Source: Lachnospiraceae bacterium | GTDB lineage: Bacteria > Bacillota > Clostridia > Lachnospirales > Lachnospiraceae | NCBI GenBank assembly: GCA_017552985.1 | Contig: JAFZNO010000054.1 | Coordinates: 1 to 51,487 of the forward strand | DNA: 51,487 bases | Direction: 5' to 3' | Part shown: piece by piece, positions 17,348-26,001 of the stretch | How the letters are laid out: every line of letters starts with the position of its first letter | Numbering within the stretch: the stretch's first letter is position 1 | Made by a program: the position numbers and the translations under genes | The notes under the pieces: generated by a model | What the model saw: only the letters and a program-made list of their open reading frames with translations | Databases searched by the model: none | What the model was told of the DNA's origin: nothing

Positions 17348-18448
17348 TTATTCCCCTGCATATTCCAATTTTCTTAGGTAACACCTGTCGGCATATTCCG
17401 CCGCATATCTTGCGGACCTGGGATATTCCATGTCAAGGAACCGTAGCTCCGTGACGTCTTCCCTCTCATAAAACCGAAAGGCAAATTGACCAAACAACGT
17501 GTCTTCTCCGCCCTGGATCGAAAGCTTTTTGATACATACGCCGCGGCTGATCGTGATGCCAAGTCCGTCGTTCGAATAGACCAGATACGCTTTCCCGTCT
17601 GCCACGGCCTTGTAGACGTATCCGCCCCACGGTATCACCGACGCCTTCCATTCAGCGTTTTCTCCTGCCGTCAGCTTTCTGACGCATTCCGTCGGTGAAC
17701 CCCACGGTGCTTCCTCCAGCTCCCGGTTGATCTCGATCAACGTCTGATCCTGATCCTTCAGCACGTGGGAAAACGTCATTTTCTCTCCCCGTACGTTGAT
17801 CCTCAGGGTCCCCTGATAACAATAGTATTGATCGTAATACGTCGCCGCGATCCCGTCCATCCCAAAGGAAACGTTGACCTTTAAGACGTTTCCGGGCTTT
17901 AGTACGTTGCAGACCGTAACGTCATAAACGTCTCCGGCCATCAGGCTGATCCGGTACGGAAATCTATGCTGCTTACCGCCGGTCACCCCGCTCAGGATTC
18001 CTTTATCAAACCATTGCTGCACAAGTTCATCAAATTGAATGGCACCTTCATCTCCGCCATATAACGCTTTCATGGCGTAAGTGACGACCGGCATGACGTA
18101 GACGTAGGTAAAAGCCTTTGGCAAAAACTTCGGTTCCTCGTTCTCCTCATATTCCGGCAAGCGTTCCATCAGGTCTTCCCTGCAAAATTCATTTGCCTCC
18201 CCAAGGATCCGTTTGGTCTCGTCATCCGTGATGATCTCGCCTGTTTCAGCCTCCTCTTCATATACCTTCGCGATCCGGTCCAGCAATGCCGGAAAATATC
18301 TGTCCGCACTGCAATAATTCATGGTCTCGTCCGCATAATAGACCATCAGGCCCATGAGGGGCGTCTCCCCCTCAAACAGCGGATAGATCTTGACCATTTT
18401 TAAATCCCGGATGGTCTGAATCTGATTTAGTATTTCATTTCCGACCAT
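17348..18448 (-). CDS. unknown soluble protein, AAA+ operon
   Basis: I do not recognise this 366-residue protein. It has no signal peptide or membrane helix. The N-terminal third is acidic and helical (VYEEEAETGEIITDDETKRI). The C-terminal two thirds look beta-rich with many aromatic residues (YDQYYCYQGTLRINV, IPWGGYVYKAVADGKAYLVY, GITISRGVCIKKL). The ATG at 18448 has a perfect AGGAGG 5-7 bases upstream, better than the ATG at 18463. It overlaps the end of rlmD by 14 bases and ends 5 bases before the AAA+ ATPase gene, so it probably acts with that ATPase as an adaptor or substrate-side component. Confidence 0.7.
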   Translation of the reverse strand: MVGNEILNQIQTIRDLKMVKIYPLFEGETPLMGLMVYYADETMNYCSADRYFPALLDRIAKVYEEEAETGEIITDDETKRILGEANEFCREDLMERLPEYEENEEPKFLPKAFTYVYVMPVVTYAMKALYGGDEGAIQFDELVQQWFDKGILSGVTGGKQHRFPYRISLMAGDVYDVTVCNVLKPGNVLKVNVSFGMDGIAATYYDQYYCYQGTLRINVRGEKMTFSHVLKDQDQTLIEINRELEEAPWGSPTECVRKLTAGENAEWKASVIPWGGYVYKAVADGKAYLVYSNDGLGITISRGVCIKKLSIQGGEDTLFGQFAFRFYEREDVTELRFLDMEYPRSARYAAEYADRCYLRKLEYAGE

Positions 18449-19901
18449 TTTCTCCTCCTGCATTCTTACTGATCAGGCAAATCGTCTCCACGTTGGCCGT
18501 CCACGGAAATTGATCCACGGCCGTTGCCCTCTCAACCTCGTAACCGCGTGCCCTAAATAGTGCAAGATCGTTTACCAGACTGGAAAGCTTACAGGAAACA
18601 TAGACAAGATGCTCCACGCCGTAATCCAAAATCTTTGGAAGCGCCTTGGGATGAATGCCTTCCCTCGGCGGATCCAATATGATAAAGTCTGGCTTTTCCG
18701 CGATCTCCGGAAGTGCCTTCAAAACATCCCCCGCGATAAACTCACAGTTCTCCAAATGATTCGCCGCGGCGCTTCTCCTGGCTGCTTCCACTGCCTCCTC
18801 CACGATCTCAACGCCGATCACCTTTTTCGCCACGGGCGACATTAACTGGGTAATGGTTCCCGTTCCCGAATAAAGATCAAACACCACCGGTTTTTCTTTT
18901 TTCTCAACACCGCCTTCGTCCAAAGCCCCTGCGGAATATCCCGCCTCTTCCACGTATCTTTGCACCGTGCGATAGATTACTTCGGCACCTGCGGAATTCG
19001 TCTGGAAGAAGGAAAACGTGCTCACTTGGAAATCCAATCCCAGGAGCTTTTCCCCGAACCCGTCCGCGCCATATAAAACATCCATGCGGTCACACTTTAC
19101 CACGTCCGCGGTCGAATCATTCAAAACGTGCAAAATGCCGGCAAATCTTCCTTCCAGGCATTCTTTTCCGTCTTCCTTTTGGGTCAGAGCCAAAAGCCGC
19201 TGCGTAAATCCCTGGATCAGTTCCTGATCATCAGGGATCTGCGTCGTCGTCACAAGGGCGACTAAAATGGCGTTCTCCGCCTTACTCTTCCTGACCAGGA
19301 GATGTCTTAGCCAACCTTGATGCGTCATGCGGTGAAAAAAGGGCGTCCCTTTCTCAGCGAAGTATTCCCGGACCGTCCTAAGGATCAAACGGTAATCCCC
19401 GTCGACAATGAGACAGTCCTCCACGGGAACGACGTCAAAAAAGCTGCCGCGCTTATGCATTCCAAGCGTCAACGGACCATCCTTATATTCATTCCCGAAG
19501 GTAAACTCCATCTTATTGCGGTACTCGTAATGACAAGGACTTTCCTGCACGCCTTCGAACACGTACTCCGTGCCTTGTCCTGCCAGCGCCTGATCCAGCG
19601 CGCTCTTTACCTGCTCCTCCTTGATGGCCTTCTGGGATTCGTATCCCAAAGAGAGATAGGTACATCCACCGCAGATGCCAAACCGCTCGCAAACCTTTCC
19701 CGTTTCCAACGGCGATCTCTCAAGGACCTCCAGCAGTCTTCCTTCCATCCGGTCCTTTCCGGACTTCGTGATGCTCCCCCGTATCTTCTGACCGGGAAGA
19801 ACGTTTTTGATCGTTACGTAACCTTCTCCGGTCCTCACAATGCCCTTATTGGGGTACTTTACCCGCTCAACGGTTCCTTCAAAGATCGTCCCCTTCTTCA
19901 A
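18435..19901 (-). CDS. rlmD: 23S rRNA (uracil-5-)-methyltransferase, RlmD/TrmA family
   Basis: This SAM-dependent enzyme methylates uracil C5 in rRNA or tRNA. The 488 residues show an N-terminal TRAM domain (GTVERVKYPNKGIVR) and three cysteines of the [4Fe-4S] site in CERFGICGGC. The methyltransferase motifs are VFDLYSGTGTITQL, FIILDPPREG with the catalytic region, and LVYVSCKLSSLVNDL. The usual YVSCNP is YVSCKL here. I chose a TTG start at 19901 because AGGAGGAG lies 6 bases upstream and the TRAM domain begins there. The longer ATG reading from 19982 would run through a terminator hairpin. It heads the gene run ending at 11414. Firmicutes RlmCD-type dual specificity is possible. Confidence 0.9.
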   Translation of the reverse strand: MKKGTIFEGTVERVKYPNKGIVRTGEGYVTIKNVLPGQKIRGSITKSGKDRMEGRLLEVLERSPLETGKVCERFGICGGCTYLSLGYESQKAIKEEQVKSALDQALAGQGTEYVFEGVQESPCHYEYRNKMEFTFGNEYKDGPLTLGMHKRGSFFDVVPVEDCLIVDGDYRLILRTVREYFAEKGTPFFHRMTHQGWLRHLLVRKSKAENAILVALVTTTQIPDDQELIQGFTQRLLALTQKEDGKECLEGRFAGILHVLNDSTADVVKCDRMDVLYGADGFGEKLLGLDFQVSTFSFFQTNSAGAEVIYRTVQRYVEEAGYSAGALDEGGVEKKEKPVVFDLYSGTGTITQLMSPVAKKVIGVEIVEEAVEAARRSAAANHLENCEFIAGDVLKALPEIAEKPDFIILDPPREGIHPKALPKILDYGVEHLVYVSCKLSSLVNDLALFRARGYEVERATAVDQFPWTANVETICLISKNAGGENGRK

Positions 19902-19926
19902 GCCTGACTCCTCCTGCCAACATACT

Positions 19927-19964
19927 AAAAAGCCTGATTCCGGCCATAAGGTCAAAATCAGGCT
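19927..19964 (-). terminator. terminator before rlmD
   Basis: A nine-base-pair stem (AGCCTGATT with AATCAGGCT) is followed by a T-tract on the minus strand. It ends the small acidic membrane protein gene and argues against an rlmD start upstream of it. Confidence 0.8.
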
Positions 19965-20021
19965 TCCTTCTTTTTCGCGCAAAACCTAAAACTTAGCCGC
20001 GAAAACTAAGCCGTGCTCTCC

Positions 20022-20351
20022 TTACTCCTCGTCCTCGTAAAGGGAATCATCGTCCTCGTCTTCTTCTGCCTCGATCTCGTCAAATTCCTCATCGAAATCG
20101 TCATCAAAATCATCCAGATAATCGGGAGTGAAATAACGGTAAATGGCATAGCAAATGCCTGCTACGGCCGCAACAACGCCGATGATGGCAAGAACCCAGA
20201 GCAAAACGTTAAACTTCTTTTCCTCCTCTTCTTCCTCCTTCACGGCTACCTTCTTTCCAAGGAGCTTATAAAGCTTTGCAAGCTCTTCGTCCTTCTTTGC
20301 AAGAAGTGCTTCAATTTTCTGCTTGTCAACGTATTTCTCAAATCTGTTCAT
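20022..20351 (-). CDS. small membrane protein with acidic tail
   Basis: This 109-residue protein of unknown function has three parts. A basic helical N-terminus (KYVDKQKIEALLAKKDEELAKL) and a Glu-run lead to one membrane helix (FNVLLWVLAIIGVVAAVAGI). It ends in a very acidic tail (DDFDDDFDEEFDEIEAEEDE). AAGGA lies before the ATG. It is flanked by a terminator downstream. The 130-base gap between it and pcrA is AT-rich and holds no gene that I can see; the promoter is probably there but no clear pair of boxes stands out. Confidence 0.7.
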   Translation of the reverse strand: MNRFEKYVDKQKIEALLAKKDEELAKLYKLLGKKVAVKEEEEEEKKFNVLLWVLAIIGVVAAVAGICYAIYRYFTPDYLDDFDDDFDEEFDEIEAEEDEDDDSLYEDEE

Positions 20352-20481
20352 AACACTCTCGTCCTTTCTTGTATTTTTCTCTTTTCCGGAGAGAACGCTA
20401 AGCTAATTCTCACCCCAAATAATAGCAATCCCACAATCAAGGATATTTTAACACGTTTTCAAAAAAAATTCCATATATTTC

Positions 20482-22818
20482 TTAAGATAACTTTAATTTT
20501 GCAAAAGAAGCGTACATAACGCGTTCTCCCGCGCCGTCAAAATCCACGGTCACCTTGTAATCCCTGGGTTCCTCCACGATTGCCTTTACGGTTCCCTCGC
20601 CGTATTTCACGTGCTTCACCCGGTCTCCCACCCCATATTCCGGCGCCTCCTTTGCGGCGGGATCCATTCCCTTCTTCAGTCCCGACAGAGCGCTTAATTT
20701 GTTGGACTGCTGCGCGATGAATGGCTTCACCTCATTTGGCGTCTTTTTCGGTTTTGAAGATGCCCAGGGTCTCTCACCCAGCTGACTTCCGCCATATCCG
20801 GAGCGGTTACCTCCGAATAGTTCACTGCGGCCTCCCCTGCCAACGGAAATACCGAAGATCTCAGGATCCACGCGTCTGGAACCCGATGGCGTTTCCTGGT
20901 CTAAGAGATCCTTGGGAATTTCCCTGACAAAACGGCTCAGCGGATTGTACTGCGTCTCTCCGCGGATCATCCTGGATTTCGCGCAGGTCAGAGTCAGCTC
21001 CCGCATGGCACGCGTGATCCCCACGTAGGCAAGCCGCCTCTCCTCCTCCAGATCCTCATTGTCATCCGAAGTGATGGTCATGTAGCTTGGGAAAAGTCCG
21101 TCCTCCATGCCCGCAAGGTACACGTAGGGAAATTCCAGTCCCTTTGCCCCGTGCAACGTCATGAGGAGTACTCTGTTTTCCGCATCCTCCACGTTGTCCA
21201 GATCCGTCACCAGCGCGATCTCCTCAAGGAACTCCGAAAGCAGGATTTCGTCATGAGTCTCTTCATACCCCGTCGCCTTTGAGATCAGTTCGTCAATGTT
21301 GGACAGACGATCCTCCGCACTCTCCTCATCCTGTTCCATCAGATATTCCGCATAATTCGTCCGCTCCATGACGGCGCTGATCAGGTCAACGATGCCATAG
21401 GATTCCTGCCCGGAGCGAAGCACTTTGATCATGTTGACAAACTCGCGGATCTTTACTGCCGCCTTGCCAAGTCCCGGGACGCGGTCCGCCTCGCACATGG
21501 CGTCAAAAAGCGTCAATCCCATGGACTGGGCATAGGTCGCAACCTTTTCCAGACTGGCCGCGCCAATGCTCCGCTTAGGCACGTTGATGATGCGCCTTAG
21601 CGCCACCTCATCCCGTCCGTTATCGATTGTTTTCAGATATGCCAATACGTCCTTGATCTCGGCCCTGGAATAAAAGTTCACGCCGCCAACCACGTTGTAG
21701 GGAATGCCCTCCACCACCATGCGCTCTTCCAAAAGTCTCGACTGCGCATTGGTCCGGTACAGGACCGCAAAATCGCCGTAGGACGCGCCTTCCTTCCGGA
21801 TCCTCCGGACAATGTCATCCGCAATGAATTCCGCTTCCTCATAAGCGTTTTCCAACTGTCTGAAATGAACCTGGTCGCCCGGTCCCTCGCTGGTCCAAAG
21901 CGCCTTGCTCTTTCTTCCCACGTTATTGCGGATAACGGCATTCGCCGCATCCAAAATGTTCTGCGTTGAACGGTAATTCTGCTCCAGCTTGATGACCGTC
22001 GCCTCGGGGTAATGAAATTCAAAATCCAAGATATTCCGGATGTTCGCGCCCCGGAATTTATAGATGCTCTGGTCGTCATCACCCACCACGCACAGATTCC
22101 TGTCACGGTCCGCAAGGAGCCTGATCAGCTCAAACTGTGCCGTGTTGGTATCCTGGTATTCGTCGACCATGATATACTTAAAGCGGTCCTGATAATACTT
22201 CAGCACGTCAGGCTGCGTCTTAAACAATTCCACGGCCATCACGATGATGTCGTCAAAGTCCAGCGCATTGCTTGCCTTCAGGCTTTCCTGATATTCCCGG
22301 TAAACCTTTGCTATGGTAGTTTTCCGGAAATCCCCCACGGCCGCTATTTCATATTCCCTGACACTGATCAGCTCATCCTTCGCCGCAGAGATATAATTCA
22401 GGAGCGTTTTTTCTGAGAGCTGCTTTGTATCCACGTTCAGTCGTTTGCATATGCCCTTCATCACCGTCTTCTGGTCATCCGCGTCGTAGATGGTGAAATT
22501 TGTGCCAAAGCCCAATCTGTCAATAAATCTGCGCAGGATCCGGACACAGGTGGAGTGAAAGGTGCTGACCCAGATCTGGTCTGCGCCAAAACCAACCAGC
22601 TTGTCAACCCTCTCCCGCATCTCTCCCGCCGCCTTATTCGTAAACGTTATGGCAAGAATGTTCCAGGGATTCACCCCCATCTCCTCGATGAGATAGACAA
22701 TGCGGTGAGTCAAAACGCGGGTTTTTCCGGAGCCCGCTCCCGCCAGAATCAAAAGGGGGCCGTCCGTAGTCTGGACAGCCTCCTTCTGCTGTGGATTTAA
22801 GGTATCATAAATACTCAT
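20482..22818 (-). CDS. pcrA: ATP-dependent DNA helicase PcrA (UvrD family)
   Basis: This superfamily 1A 3'-to-5' DNA helicase serves nucleotide excision repair and rolling-circle replication and removes proteins from DNA. The 778 residues carry the Q-motif LNPQQKEAV, Walker A GAGSGKT (27-33), motif II VDEYQDTN, motif III GDDDQSIYKFRGA, motif IV EQNYRST, motif V TLHGAKGLEFPYVYLAGMEDG and motif VI VGITRAM. The C-terminus carries the small KHVKYGEGTVKAI domain that binds RNA polymerase. It starts 22 bases after the potD stop with no terminator between, so it may share transcripts with the pot operon. Confidence 0.97.
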   Translation of the reverse strand: MSIYDTLNPQQKEAVQTTDGPLLILAGAGSGKTRVLTHRIVYLIEEMGVNPWNILAITFTNKAAGEMRERVDKLVGFGADQIWVSTFHSTCVRILRRFIDRLGFGTNFTIYDADDQKTVMKGICKRLNVDTKQLSEKTLLNYISAAKDELISVREYEIAAVGDFRKTTIAKVYREYQESLKASNALDFDDIIVMAVELFKTQPDVLKYYQDRFKYIMVDEYQDTNTAQFELIRLLADRDRNLCVVGDDDQSIYKFRGANIRNILDFEFHYPEATVIKLEQNYRSTQNILDAANAVIRNNVGRKSKALWTSEGPGDQVHFRQLENAYEEAEFIADDIVRRIRKEGASYGDFAVLYRTNAQSRLLEERMVVEGIPYNVVGGVNFYSRAEIKDVLAYLKTIDNGRDEVALRRIINVPKRSIGAASLEKVATYAQSMGLTLFDAMCEADRVPGLGKAAVKIREFVNMIKVLRSGQESYGIVDLISAVMERTNYAEYLMEQDEESAEDRLSNIDELISKATGYEETHDEILLSEFLEEIALVTDLDNVEDAENRVLLMTLHGAKGLEFPYVYLAGMEDGLFPSYMTITSDDNEDLEEERRLAYVGITRAMRELTLTCAKSRMIRGETQYNPLSRFVREIPKDLLDQETPSGSRRVDPEIFGISVGRGGRSELFGGNRSGYGGSQLGERPWASSKPKKTPNEVKPFIAQQSNKLSALSGLKKGMDPAAKEAPEYGVGDRVKHVKYGEGTVKAIVEEPRDYKVTVDFDGAGERVMYASFAKLKLS

Positions 22819-22839
22819 TCTAAATCTTTCCTATCTTAG

Positions 22840-24291
22840 TTACTTATCGAACGTTTCGTGAAGCCAGTTTTGGAGGTCGAAGCAACGGACGTTGGTCCAC
22901 ATGCGGTTGATCCGCTCGTTTCCATCATTGTCGAAGCATGCCATGACGGCACTGCGGTCCACCACGTCCTGGCTGGGATACTGGGCATATAATTGTCTGC
23001 GCGTCTGATCCTCCGTCGTCAGGATCACGGCCTCCTTATCCTCGCCGAAGAAATAAGTCACGTCATATTCTACCAGATCCTCAGGATCTTCCTCCTCAGG
23101 ATCCGCGCCGTAGGTATCCTCCACGAACTCAAGGATCACGTCGCTGTCGCCTCCGGAGATCACGGAGGTATAACCGATGTACGTCATGTTGCGGACTGCG
23201 TTCTCCGGCATGGAGACAAAGTTCACAAAAGCTTCCGCTGCCTGCTGCTTTCTGGAATCTTCACTGATTCCCTTCTTTAGCATCACCCAACCGTCAAACC
23301 AAAGGTTTGTGGACTCTGTCGGAACGGCATAGCACAGTTCCACCTCATCTTCCTCTGCCTGATCCATGGTATACACGGCGTCTCCGGACCACTGCTGGTT
23401 GGCAACCACCTTTCCCGTCACCATGTCTGCCTTTCCGCTGTCAGTCTCGAAGGAATAAACGTTGCGCTTGATGGCGCTTAGAATCTCTTCCGTGGCATCC
23501 ACGGTCTCCTGATCCGTGCGGTTTAAGCAGGCATACAATGCATCTGAATAGTTCTCTTTCTCAAGGAAATCCTGTGCGGTGATCTCGTCATAATACTGGA
23601 TGCTCACCGCCGCAAAGAATGCGTCACGGACGCTGTCCTTGATGGTGATGCGCTTGTCTAAGCTCTTATCCATCAAGATTTTCCATGAGGACGCTTGTTC
23701 TTCCGTCACTTCCTCAGGATTATATACGATGCCAAGGGTTCCCCACATGTAACCTGCCGCATATTCATTCAGTTTGTGCCCATCAATTGCAAGGCCGTCA
23801 TAAACTTGCGCGATGAACGGTGACACGCCGTTCTCGTAGTAATTCTCTTCCTTATCCTTGTCATGAAATCCTTCGGAATAGGGCTCCAGCATTCCCTCCC
23901 GCAGCATCTTCATGATCATGTATTCCGAGGGACAAACCAGGTCATAGACGTCGCCGATGGTGATCTGATTATACAGCTCCTCGTTCGTGCCGAAGGTCGA
24001 ATACTCCACCTTCACCTTTTGACCATAGGTTTCATAATACCAAGTCTCAAAATCCTCAACAAGGCTACTCTCAGGGCAAAGGATCGTTCCGTCGGAAAAC
24101 TCGATACCGTCCTCTTCGTCCCAATCACCCTCATCAATGTATTCCTCCCAGTTGGCCACGCGCAAGACCACGACGTCTCCGTCGCTTGCGCCGCCGCATC
24201 CCGAAAGTCCAACCGTCATGCCCATTGCCAGCGTGAGCGCAATGCCCGTCCCAAGCATTCTTTTTATCAAATGAACTTTTGTTCTTTTCAC
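22840..24291 (-). CDS. potD: spermidine/putrescine-binding lipoprotein PotD
   Basis: This is the extracellular substrate-binding subunit of a polyamine ABC importer. A lipoprotein signal peptide ends in the lipobox LSGC, after which the mature protein begins GGASDGDVVVLRVANWEEYI, the usual PotD opening. It is a type II periplasmic-binding fold of 483 residues, about 130 longer than E. coli PotD. The extra length lies in acidic insertions (EGDWDEEDGIEF, DPEEEDPEDLVEY). I chose a GTG start at 24291, with AAGGAT upstream, because it places the signal peptide correctly and leaves a 55-base gap after potC. The ATG at 24390 would overlap potC. Confidence 0.92.
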   Translation of the reverse strand: MKRTKVHLIKRMLGTGIALTLAMGMTVGLSGCGGASDGDVVVLRVANWEEYIDEGDWDEEDGIEFSDGTILCPESSLVEDFETWYYETYGQKVKVEYSTFGTNEELYNQITIGDVYDLVCPSEYMIMKMLREGMLEPYSEGFHDKDKEENYYENGVSPFIAQVYDGLAIDGHKLNEYAAGYMWGTLGIVYNPEEVTEEQASSWKILMDKSLDKRITIKDSVRDAFFAAVSIQYYDEITAQDFLEKENYSDALYACLNRTDQETVDATEEILSAIKRNVYSFETDSGKADMVTGKVVANQQWSGDAVYTMDQAEEDEVELCYAVPTESTNLWFDGWVMLKKGISEDSRKQQAAEAFVNFVSMPENAVRNMTYIGYTSVISGGDSDVILEFVEDTYGADPEEEDPEDLVEYDVTYFFGEDKEAVILTTEDQTRRQLYAQYPSQDVVDRSAVMACFDNDGNERINRMWTNVRCFDLQNWLHETFDK

Positions 24292-24346
24292 GGTTTCATC
24301 CTTCCCATCAGCCCGGCCGGCATCCAGCCGCCAAGGCGATACGTTA

Positions 24347-25135
24347 CTATCGGCTCTCTTCCTTGTTGCCCACGCGGTTTGCCAGGACAACGATCAAAAC
24401 CACCACCACAAAAATAATTGTGGAAAGCGCCCAGAGCGCCGTCTTGATCGAAGTTTGCGAACCCTTTGTTGCGTTCACCACGTAGGTACTGATCGTATCA
24501 AAGGTTGCCGGCTTCGTGTACGTTGCGATGAAATAATCATCCAGGGACAGCGTGATCGCCGTCATAAAGCCTGACGTAATTCCAGGTACGATCTGGGGGA
24601 TCGTTACCTTCCACAGGGCCTGTGCCTGCGTACAGCCCAGATCCATGGCTGCCTCGTACAGATTGTGATCCATCTTTTTCAGCCTGGGGATCACGGAAAG
24701 ATACACAAAGGGCACGCAGAGCGCCGTCTGGCCGATCACCAGGGGAAGAAAGGTATCCTTCCTTACGTGAAAGATCACGATCATGAGAATGCATACGGAA
24801 AAGCCCGTCACCACGTCCGCGTTTACCACCGGCACCTGATTGCTCAGTTCGATTGCCTTCCGAACCCTCTTATGGGAATAAAAGCTTCCGATGGCTCCCA
24901 CCGTTCCAAGGAGGGTGGACAAAAGTGCCACTCCAACCGCCAGGATCAACGTCCCAATGATCATGCCCGTCAGCTCCGGCGTCGTAAAGAGCGTCTTGTA
25001 ATTTTCCAGGGAAAACTCCCTAACGGTTCCGATCATGGTCGCGCTGGTAAAGCTATAAAATGCAAGGATCAGAATTGGCGCGTACAGGAATGCCAAAACC
25101 AACCAGATCCAGATGTTCCGAATCGCTTTTTTCAT
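24347..25135 (-). CDS. potC: spermidine/putrescine ABC transporter permease PotC
   Basis: This is one of the two membrane channel subunits of the polyamine importer. The 262 residues hold six membrane helices. The cytoplasmic coupling loop EAAMDLGCTQAQALWKVTIP is of the EAA type and contacts PotA. An ATG with GGAGG upstream starts it 46 bases after potB. Confidence 0.94.
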   Translation of the reverse strand: MKKAIRNIWIWLVLAFLYAPILILAFYSFTSATMIGTVREFSLENYKTLFTTPELTGMIIGTLILAVGVALLSTLLGTVGAIGSFYSHKRVRKAIELSNQVPVVNADVVTGFSVCILMIVIFHVRKDTFLPLVIGQTALCVPFVYLSVIPRLKKMDHNLYEAAMDLGCTQAQALWKVTIPQIVPGITSGFMTAITLSLDDYFIATYTKPATFDTISTYVVNATKGSQTSIKTALWALSTIIFVVVVLIVVLANRVGNKEESR

Positions 25136-25181
25136 CTATTTCTCCTCCGAACCATACTTCGTCAGTCCAATCACGCCCAAC

Positions 25182-25985
25182 TTATTTCATCGCGCCCACT
25201 CTGCCGTCCGTCTCCCCTTCCGTGTAGCGGCTCGACAATGCCGTGATCAGGCAGATGATCAGTAACAGAATGATGGAGATCACGGATCCGTTGTGCCAGT
25301 CATACGCGCTGAAATAACTTCCGATCAGGCTGCCCATGATAAACGTGCTGTTGTAAACCATGTCAAGCACCACGTAGTTGGTCATGGAAGGCAGGAACAC
25401 CATGGTGACGCCGCTGACAATGCCCGGCACGGAAAGCGGCAAGATCACCTTCAGGAAAACGTGATGCTTCTTTGCGCCAAGGTCCTGCGCCGCCTCTATA
25501 AAGCTGTCATCCAGCTTCGTGAGCGTATTATACAAGGGCATGATCATAAAGGGCAAAAAGTCGTACACCATGCAGATGATGGTGTTTGCGAAGGGATGGA
25601 ACGCCAGGTTCCCCTCGATCAGCGTCAGTATTTCTTTAAGTGCCGTGATCCTAAGCGTGAAATTGATCCACATGGGAAGCACGAAGAGCAAAAGGAGCGC
25701 GTCCCCCGACTTCAGCCCCGTCTTGGACAATACGTATGCCGTTGGATACGCGATCAAAAGACAGATCACCGTAGTCACCAGGGCAATGACAATGCTGTAA
25801 AGCAAAGTGCCAACCGTCTTTCCGCTGCGGAAAAACGCAACGTAATTTGCCAGGGAAAAATGACCATCCTCATTTGTGAAGGCATAAAATACTACCACCA
25901 ACAGCGGCAGGATCACAAAAAGGAGTAAGAATATGGCGTATGGGATCGCCAATTGTTTTCTTTGAAAACCATGTTTTTGTTTCAA
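25182..25985 (-). CDS. potB: spermidine/putrescine ABC transporter permease PotB
   Basis: This is the partner channel subunit of PotC. The 267 residues hold six helices and the EAA loop EAAQDLGAKKHHVFLKVILP. The first helix follows a basic N-terminus (MKQKHGFQRKQLAIPYAIFL). A GGAGG-type ribosome-binding site lies in the 16-base gap after potA, so the two genes are co-translated. Confidence 0.94.
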   Translation of the reverse strand: MKQKHGFQRKQLAIPYAIFLLLFVILPLLVVVFYAFTNEDGHFSLANYVAFFRSGKTVGTLLYSIVIALVTTVICLLIAYPTAYVLSKTGLKSGDALLLLFVLPMWINFTLRITALKEILTLIEGNLAFHPFANTIICMVYDFLPFMIMPLYNTLTKLDDSFIEAAQDLGAKKHHVFLKVILPLSVPGIVSGVTMVFLPSMTNYVVLDMVYNSTFIMGSLIGSYFSAYDWHNGSVISIILLLIICLITALSSRYTEGETDGRVGAMK

Positions 25986-26001
25986 CCTATTATCCTCCGG
26001 C

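Noticed and set aside
24291-24390. An ATG start for potD 99 bases further upstream
   Set aside because: It would overlap potC and put about 33 charged residues before the signal peptide; the GTG with a ribosome-binding site fits a lipoprotein.
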